Below, piece by piece: positions 1 through 5,400 of a DNA stretch of 12,457 bases (position 1 is the first letter of the stretch; every line of letters starts with the position of its first letter). Where the stretch lies: NCBI GenBank assembly GCA_020629895.1, contig JAHDCM010000047.1:1-12457 (forward strand), read 5' to 3'. The stretch is from Bacteroidota bacterium (lineage in GTDB: Bacteria; Bacteroidota; Bacteroidia; Chitinophagales; UBA2359). The notes below the pieces were generated by a model. It made no database searches, had not been told where the DNA came from, and saw only the letters and a list, made by a program, of their open reading frames with translations. A program made the position numbers and the translations under genes.

Positions 1-1033
1 CACTTCGTAATTGAAAACTCACAAAGGTCATTGTACTCAATAAAAGTAAACCCACTGCTTGATGCATCGAACCTAGCCCAACTGGTACCGTGCCTTGTGA
101 AAATAACAACACCGATATGCCTAAGCCTACTTGAAGCAGTAAGACGATGGGCAACATGTTTGTGCCAATACTAAACCAGGGATAGGCTTTACTTTTGATT
201 TGTTCGCGCGCATTGACCCAAAACCAAAGTATCAAACCACATAGCAGGTAAGCAATAAGGCGATGGGTAAATTGAATGGTAGCATGATTCTCAAAAAAGT
301 TGAGGATAAAAGGTTTAAGTGCAAACAGATTGGAAGGAATCAATTGCCCATTCATATCGGGGAAGGTAGGGAAGCTAGTTGCAGCCCGTAAGCCCGACAT
401 AAAAGCCCCGAAAATGATTTGTAGCACCAATACGCCTACAATAACCCAAGCGAAACGCCTGAGTTTGGGTTTTACGACCAATTGTTCTTTGGGGACGATA
501 AGTTGTACCACCCACCACAAAATATATACGAAAAGGAATAGCGCGCCTAGTAGGTGAGCAGTAAGGCGGTAATGACTTACTTGTGGCATTTTGGATAAGC
601 CACTCAACACCATAAACCAACCCAATAATCCTTGACAGAAATAGAGAAACAAAAGTAAGAGGAATCGTTTTTTGGCAGTGGCATCTAACTGTTTTTTGTA
701 GAGAAACCAGCCAAATATGCCTAATATAAATAGGAAGCCCCAGCGGCCCCATACTCGGTGCAGCCATTCCCAAAAATAGATAAACTTAAAATCGGACATG
801 CTCATGCCCTTGTTTATTTCTTGATATTGAGGGGTGGCTTTGTATTGGTCAAATTCGACTTGCCAAGCATCGGCAGAGAGGGGAGGAAAAGTACCTGTTA
901 CAATTTTCCAATCGGTAATGGATAGCCCAGAGCCAGTGAGGCGGGTAATGCCACCAATAATAACCTGAAAGTAGATGATACCGAGGGCTATAATTAGCAA
1001 AAAACCTAATTGACGTTTATGTTGAGGGAGCAT
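1..1033 (-). CDS. ctaA: Heme A synthase, COX15/CtaA family (3' end beyond window)
   Basis: Converts heme O to heme A, the cofactor of aa3-type cytochrome oxidases, in the cytoplasmic membrane. The 344 visible codons give a multi-helix protein with the family's four histidine sites: EWLHRVWGR (His92), SHYRLTAH (His154, His160), QFTHRLIAY (His257) and GSMHQAVG (His324). The N-terminal GGITRLTGSGLSITDWK block is also typical. I see no cysteine pair in the first external loop (about residues 42-85), which fits the COX15-like, mitochondrial/proteobacterial type better than the Bacillus CtaA type. ATG at 1033 is chosen because an in-frame TGA lies a few codons upstream and no other start intervenes. 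COX15 proteins are usually about 340-370 residues, so only a short C-terminal tail should be missing. It follows the zinc peptidase gene but is separated by a terminator and 399 nt, so it probably has its own promoter. No oxidase or heme O synthase gene is visible; they may lie further left. Confidence 0.95.
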   Translation of the reverse strand, partial: MLPQHKRQLGFLLIIALGIIYFQVIIGGITRLTGSGLSITDWKIVTGTFPPLSADAWQVEFDQYKATPQYQEINKGMSMSDFKFIYFWEWLHRVWGRWGFLFILGIFGWFLYKKQLDATAKKRFLLLLFLYFCQGLLGWFMVLSGLSKMPQVSHYRLTAHLLGALFLFVYILWWVVQLIVPKEQLVVKPKLRRFAWVIVGVLVLQIIFGAFMSGLRAATSFPTFPDMNGQLIPSNLFALKPFILNFFENHATIQFTHRLIAYLLCGLILWFWVNAREQIKSKAYPWFSIGTNMLPIVLLLQVGLGISVLLFSQGTVPVGLGSMHQAVGLLLLSTMTFVSFQLRS

Positions 1034-1105
1034 ATATTGGTGATCATTTCATTCGATAAAAAGCACAAAACAAGCCTCAAAGGATTCAGGAGTCAGACTT
1101 ACGAG

Positions 1106-1125
1106 AGATAAGGCATGCCTTATCT
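1106..1125. promoter_or_regulatory. Perfect 20-bp dyad upstream of heme A synthase (operator or hairpin)
   Basis: AGATAAGGCATGCCTTATCT is an exact palindrome centred about 83 bp upstream of the ATG at 1033. As DNA it has the form of a dimeric regulator site. As RNA it would form an 8-bp stem with a CATG loop inside a long 5' leader. The six-base sequence AGTCAG occurs on either side (1091-1096 and 1130-1135). The dyad is seen directly; the regulatory role is inferred from its position. It has no U-run, so it is not a terminator. Confidence 0.5.
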
Positions 1126-1155
1126 GTACAGTCAGTTGATAGAATATTTCTGAAC

Positions 1156-1169
1156 AAACTCTAGAGTTT
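1156..1169. promoter_or_regulatory. Perfect 14-bp dyad AAACTCTAGAGTTT
   Basis: This is a second exact palindrome, 30 bp from the 20-bp dyad and unrelated to it in sequence. With one bulged T it extends to ACAAA..TTTTGT. It lies between the candidate -7 element and the heme A synthase start, so it is either in the 5' leader or a promoter-proximal protein site. The function is unknown. Confidence 0.35.
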
Positions 1170-1187
1170 TGTGAACTGTATGTAGCG

Positions 1188-1195
1188 TAAAGATA
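1188..1195 (-). promoter_or_regulatory. Weak candidate -7 element (TATCTTTA) for heme A synthase
   Basis: On the minus strand TATCTTTA resembles the Bacteroidota -7 consensus TAnnTTTG, with a final A instead of G. No convincing TTTG-type -33 box lies 19-21 nt upstream. The same octamer lies upstream of the lipoprotein gene (9168-9175). A start here would give a leader of roughly 150 nt containing both dyads. Confidence 0.2.
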
Positions 1196-1269
1196 GAAAG
1201 AAACGAAGATAGATTTTTAACAGTAGAGCGGAAAGAATGTTCAAGAGGAAAGAGGTGAGAAAAGGGCAT

Positions 1270-1301
1270 AAAAAAAAGGTGACACAAACGTGGTGCCACC
1301 T
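1270..1301 (-). terminator. Intrinsic terminator of the zinc peptidase gene
   Basis: Read on the minus strand, AGGTGGCAC and GTGTCACCT form a 9-bp stem with one G-U pair around a 7-nt loop, followed at once by a run of U. The G-U pair exists only in the minus-strand transcript (A-C on plus), which fixes the direction. It lies about 130 nt after the peptidase stop codon and separates that gene from heme A synthase. Confidence 0.85.
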
Positions 1302-1432
1302 AATAACCCATAAAATTCAAAACAAAAATTACAAAACCATTTTATTAGAATGTGATTTGCTTGACAAAGCTACAATTTTCTTAGGAAGTAGCCAAACAAA
1401 CCGCAAATATTTTGTGCTTGATAATGAGCAAA

Positions 1433-2125
1433 TTAGCTTCTGTTAGTTGCTCGATTATATAGCATGATGTAGTACAAAAGTTGTCCGACAGAAGCAAGTG
1501 CAGCGACAATATAAGTTCTTGCTGCCCATTTCAATGCGTCTTTCGCTTTTTCGTGTTGAACACCTTTAGTGATTCCTGTTCCTTCTAGCCAAGCTAATGC
1601 TCTATTACTAGCATCAAATTCGACAGGAAGGGTAACAATGGTAAACAAGGTTGTCATGGCAAACATAACAATTCCTGCTAACAATACCCAGGGAATTCCT
1701 GTCGCTGCCATTGCCAAACCTCCCATTAATACCCAGGGTAAAAACTTAGAACTAATATTCACGACAGGCACTAAGTTAGAACGCATTTTTAAAGCTCCAT
1801 AGGCGGTTGCATGTTGGATAGCATGTCCACATTCGTGGGCGGCTACTGCTGCTGCGGCTACATTGCGTTCGTTATAAACGACTTGGCTTAAATTAACCGT
1901 TTTTTTCATTGGGTTGTAATGATCGGTTAATTGCCCTTGTACAGAAATAACTTGTACGTCGTTGATCCCACTGTCTCGAAGCATTTGCTCTGCAATTTCT
2001 TTTCCGCTCATATCTAGTGGGAGCTGTGAATATTCTGCAAATTTTCTTTGCAATTGTGAGCCAACAAAACGGCTGGCTAACATGGCTACACCTGTAATAA
2101 CCATGTACACAGGATCGAACATCAT
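1433..2125 (-). CDS. YugP-type membrane zinc metallopeptidase
   Basis: A 230-residue integral membrane peptidase of the neutral zinc metallopeptidase (YugP, Zn_peptidase_2) family, close to the usual length of about 225. The zinc motif is HECGH (residues 97-101, two His ligands and the catalytic Glu), inside the typical AAAAVAAHECGHAIQ block. LPVEFDASNRAL (Glu169, Asp171) is the family's second conserved region and probably gives the third ligand. Hydrophobic segments lie at the N terminus (about residues 3-20), in the middle (about 127-167) and near the C terminus (about 205-224). The frame is open back to a TTG at 2203, but family members begin near (M)FDP, so I choose the first ATG of the ATG-ATG pair at 2125 and 2122; the 26 Lys/Ser-rich residues before it are unlike the family. 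Substrates are unknown. It is transcribed alone, between element copy 1 and a terminator. Confidence 0.92.
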   Translation of the reverse strand: MMFDPVYMVITGVAMLASRFVGSQLQRKFAEYSQLPLDMSGKEIAEQMLRDSGINDVQVISVQGQLTDHYNPMKKTVNLSQVVYNERNVAAAAVAAHECGHAIQHATAYGALKMRSNLVPVVNISSKFLPWVLMGGLAMAATGIPWVLLAGIVMFAMTTLFTIVTLPVEFDASNRALAWLEGTGITKGVQHEKAKDALKWAARTYIVAALASVGQLLYYIMLYNRATNRS

Positions 2126-2220
2126 AATGGTATCTTTTTGGTAAAAACCGTCTTTATGACTAGAAGGTTTTGAAGATGTCACATTTTTTTTGATTTTTTT
2201 CAATCCTTTCTTCGTCTATT

Positions 2221-2445
2221 GCGTGAGGGATAGTAGTGGTAGCTTGCCGAAATAGACAGGTAGTGCGGCTTTTGCTGGCAGGGCTGACGAAGGAAGACAC
2301 TGCCAGCAAATATAGCCAAACACCTTGTGTATGAGGCAACTACAAGCGGATAGCCCGACCCTCATTTCGTATATTTTTGTTCGCCTAAGTTTATGCGTGG
2401 ACGCATGAACGGGCGACAAAAATATGCGAAATGAGGGACACGCCC
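2221..2445 (+). repeat. Structured intergenic element, copy 1
   Basis: First of three related copies. From 5' to 3' on this strand it has GCGTGAGGGATAG (2221-2233), then P1 GTAGCTTGCC (2239-2248) pairing with GGCAACTAC (2335-2343). Inside lie P2 ATAGACAGGT (2252-2261) with ACCTTGTGTAT (2322-2332), and P3 GCTGGCAG (2274-2281) with CTGCCAGC (2300-2307), closing an 18-nt loop. GGATAGCCCGACC (2348-2360) follows, then a copy-specific hairpin (2361-2435) and a closing CACGC (2439-2443) that pairs with 2221-2225. The core matches the copies at 8126 and 12437 closely. It contains no protein gene and no obvious target-site duplication. It runs antisense to all flanking genes and abuts the macroglobulin stop codon. 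It could be a non-autonomous mobile repeat or a noncoding RNA; the family is not recognised. Confidence 0.85.
2361..2435. repeat. Variable long hairpin of element copy 1
   Basis: The outer arms 2361-2385 and 2411-2435 pair over about 24 bp (CTCATTTCG.. with ..CGAAATGAG), with one G-T wobble and one bulge. The inner stem GTTTATGCG with CGCATGAAC closes a TGGA loop. The position relative to the conserved core is the same as in the other two copies, but the outer stem sequence is different. Confidence 0.85.
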
Positions 2446-2456
2446 CCCAAATAAAA

Positions 2457-5400
2457 TTAGTCACTAATGGCAACTAATCCGCCACCACTATAAGAATGAT
2501 ACTCTCCATCGTACATGGCGTCGGCACCGACGGGACCCATTTGGAAAACTCCTTTGGAAACAGCACGTACCACATAGTAAAAATGGCGGGTTTCGTTGCT
2601 AGTGAGGGTTGAGAAGTAGTTGATACGGTCATCTCGAATGTCGCGGAAATCAAAAGATGAATTATTTTCGATCCAGTCTACATCGGGTACTTCAGTAACA
2701 TTAGGGTTTTCGATCTCGAAGCCTGCGGGTAAAATGTCCGATACAACGATGTTATCGACATAAGTATTAGATAGATTCGATAGTTCTAAATGTATGACTA
2801 TCAGATCATTTTGCTTAAATTGGTTGTTGGTGACTTTGTTTCCAAAGCGGTCATAAAAGGTTTTGCGAACTTTGAGATAACTGTCTTTTTCTTCATAGCT
2901 ACCATCGGCACTAATTCCTTCGGCTTCCCAGAAGTAATAAAGCTGTCCTGTACCATTGGTATTGATACTTAACTCCTTTCCATTTCGAAGATCGGAGGTT
3001 TTAAGCTTGATGTTATGACCCTTAAATTCTTCAATTTGATTACCATCAAGGGAGATATTAGCGGTGATGTCACTGGCTTGTGCGCGTTTGGCGATTTTGC
3101 CCATTGCTAAGAAGCTAAAGGAGCGTTCTTGTGTATTGAGGTATGCATTATTTTTGAGTGCTTTGGATACATGTTTGGCCATGGTGCCAATTTGTGGATG
3201 GTCGGGATCAATTTCGAGGAGTACATTGAGGGCGATAGCTTCATCACGAACAGGCGAATAGAAACTTCCTCCTGTTGCTTTTTTAGAAACTTCTCCTTTG
3301 AATTCGACGGGCATAATCTGTGCAGCCTTTTTATTATCGCCAGCTAAGGCATAAGCTCCTGCGAGTAGGTACTTACTATCAAGACTGAGCATATCGCTGT
3401 GTCCTTTGTAGTAATTCATGACCGAAAGTTGTGGTTTATTGGCTAATGCCAGCACGTATAGGGAGTAGGCAACTGACTTAGGAGCAATTTTTTTGACTTT
3501 ATCTTGATTATAGTAATATTTGACGGTTTCGCGTTCTTTGAGGCGCATGCGGAGATAGTCGTATATTTTATTGAGCATGGATTGATCTACATCATAGCCT
3601 GCTTTTTTGGCTTCTAATAAAAAGTGTGCCGCGTAAACGGTTCCCCACCAACTAGGAGTTCCTCTTCCTGGCCAGTAGACCATACCTCCATCGTATAGTT
3701 GCATGAGTTTGAGGCGGTCAATGGCGTACTGGACGTGGTATTTGGTATTGGGATTGTCTTTATATTTTCCATGTATTTGTTGTGCCATTTCGTCGAAGTA
3801 GATTTGAGGGAAGGCACGAGAAATGGTTTGTTCGAGGCAGCCGTGTGGGTAGCGGAGTAGGTATTCGAGGTCATCACTAAATTGTACGAGTGGAGATTTA
3901 CTAATGACTAGACTTTGGTCGATAGAACTGGGGATGAATTGATTAACTGCCAGTTGAATGTTTCCAGATTCTCCTGCTTTGATGCTGCCTGCCTCGTTTA
4001 CTTTTTGTAGGGGGGAGGCGGGGCGAACAGTGAAATCGGTCTCATTACTAAATTGTTCTCCTAAGCCATTGACATTGATAGCGATATTGGCTTGCCCAAT
4101 TTGTGGTTGGGCGAGTACGCGGTAGCGGACTTCTTTTTCTTGGTTGGGTGGTACGATGGCATCAATTTCTTGTTTGCCAATAATTTCGACTGGCCCTTTG
4201 ATGGCGATGCTTGTTTTGCAGTTGGCTTCTTTTTCGGTGGTATTGGTTAAGATAACAGGTACTTCGACGGTATCTTTGGGACTGAAAAAGCGCGGTAGGG
4301 CGGCACTAATCACGATAGGGTCGGCTACTTTCATATTTTCATCAGCGGTGCCAAAACCTCCATCACGATAACTAAGCGCCATAATGCGTAGATCACCAGA
4401 AAATTGAGGAATATCTATATCAAAGGTCGTTTCGCCATAAGGATCTGTTTCTTGAATACCACTCCAAAAAGTAACGAGTTTGACGCGTTTATTGGTAAGC
4501 GGATTGACCCGTTTTGCCATGTTCATTCCATCGCCACCTGTACTGCTTCTACGTGCTTTGATTTCGGGATACATGTAGGGATATACATCGTAGCTATTGA
4601 CTTCTAGTGCGCGTTTTTGGTAGAAAAAGGCTTGGGCATCGGGTGTTTCGTAGTTGGTGAGTTGTAGGATGCCTTCATCGACTACGGCTAGGGTGACGGC
4701 TGATCCTGGGGCTGTTTTGACTTTGATGCGTTGTTTGGTTTTGGAGCGCGATTTTTCGACTGTTTCGATGCTTAGAGGGAGTTTGCTTTCTGGTTTTTCG
4801 ATAGCTGTGGGCATAAAGCCATGTGCTACGGTGAGTGGTATTTCGGAGACGCCATGTGGCTTGAATAAGGTGGCTCCAACATATACGGTAGGAACATAGT
4901 TTGCTCGAACAGGAATATTGAGTTTGGCAGTACGATTTTTGGTATTGAGATAATAGTGTTCAAGGACTTTGTCGGTTTCGAGGGTGACTAGTAATTTGCC
5001 ATCGAAAGGAGCTTTGAAAATGGCTTCGATATTGTCTCCTGCTTTATAGCTTTTTTTGTCGAGTTGTATATCTACTTGCCCTTCGTTATTGACTGCAAAG
5101 GAGGTGCGGGTAGTGCGATCACGTCCGTAAGCATAGTAAGAGTTACTAACATAGTAATTCACACCTGGTGGATAAATGCGTACTTCATAACGTCCAGAGA
5201 GTTCGGGAGTAAAGGAGTAGGAGTTGCCCGACTTTTTGAGTGTCATTGTTCGGGAGTCAAGTATTTTTTCTTCTTTTTGAGACGTATATCTAAAATAGCC
5301 TCCTGATTTGGAAAGCACCGTTTTAAACTCGTGTTTGATGAGTTTTACTTCTGCCTCTACGTTTTGTGCTTCTCCATCTTTATCGACTGCGATGAGAGGT

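Larger units (their letters stand above)
1034..1432. other. Intergenic region between heme A synthase and zinc peptidase
   Basis: This 399-nt stretch holds, in minus-strand order, a 3' untranslated tail of about 130 nt after the zinc peptidase, an intrinsic terminator (1270-1301), a weak promoter-like -7 element (1188-1195), two perfect dyads (1156-1169 and 1106-1125) and the start of the heme A synthase gene. A 69-codon reading frame on the plus strand (1237-1446) has a Lys/Asn-rich, unrecognisable product, reads antisense through the terminator and overlaps the peptidase gene end, so it is not called. Confidence 0.7.
2126..2456. other. Intergenic region between macroglobulin and zinc peptidase
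   Basis: Of these 331 nt, 225 are structured element copy 1 (2221-2445). Its right end lies only 11 nt from the macroglobulin stop codon. The rest (2126-2220) is the peptidase leader, AT-rich and without a convincing TAnnTTTG promoter. An 85-codon frame (2216-2473) follows the repeat and is not a gene. Confidence 0.7.

Noticed and set aside
375..773. 132-codon minus-strand frame inside the heme A synthase gene, possibly a frameshift
   Set aside because: It is a different frame of an uninterrupted, fully conserved heme A synthase reading frame (1033 to 1), so no frameshift is needed.
1237..1446. 69-codon plus-strand reading frame
   Set aside because: It reads antisense through the peptidase terminator and into the peptidase gene end. 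The product is Lys/Asn-rich and resembles no family, and all other genes are on the minus strand.
2261..2325. Kink-turn in the internal loop between P2 and P3
   Set aside because: Copies 2 and 3 have tandem GA on both strands with an asymmetric bulge, which is suggestive, but copy 1 has GC/AA there and the opposite strand has two extra bases, so the motif is not convincing.
2221..2445. Element copy 1 as a classical insertion sequence or MITE remnant
   Set aside because: There is no transposase fragment, no visible target-site duplication, and only about 5 bp of terminal inverted repeat. A mobile origin remains possible but classical MITE features are lacking.
2216..2473. 85-codon minus-strand frame across element copy 1
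   Set aside because: It follows the structured repeat and crosses the macroglobulin stop codon; the variable hairpin and RNA-like covariation argue against coding.
3614..3877. 87-codon minus-strand frame within the macroglobulin
   Set aside because: It is a shadow frame of a gene with clear family motifs, including the thioester site at the same place.
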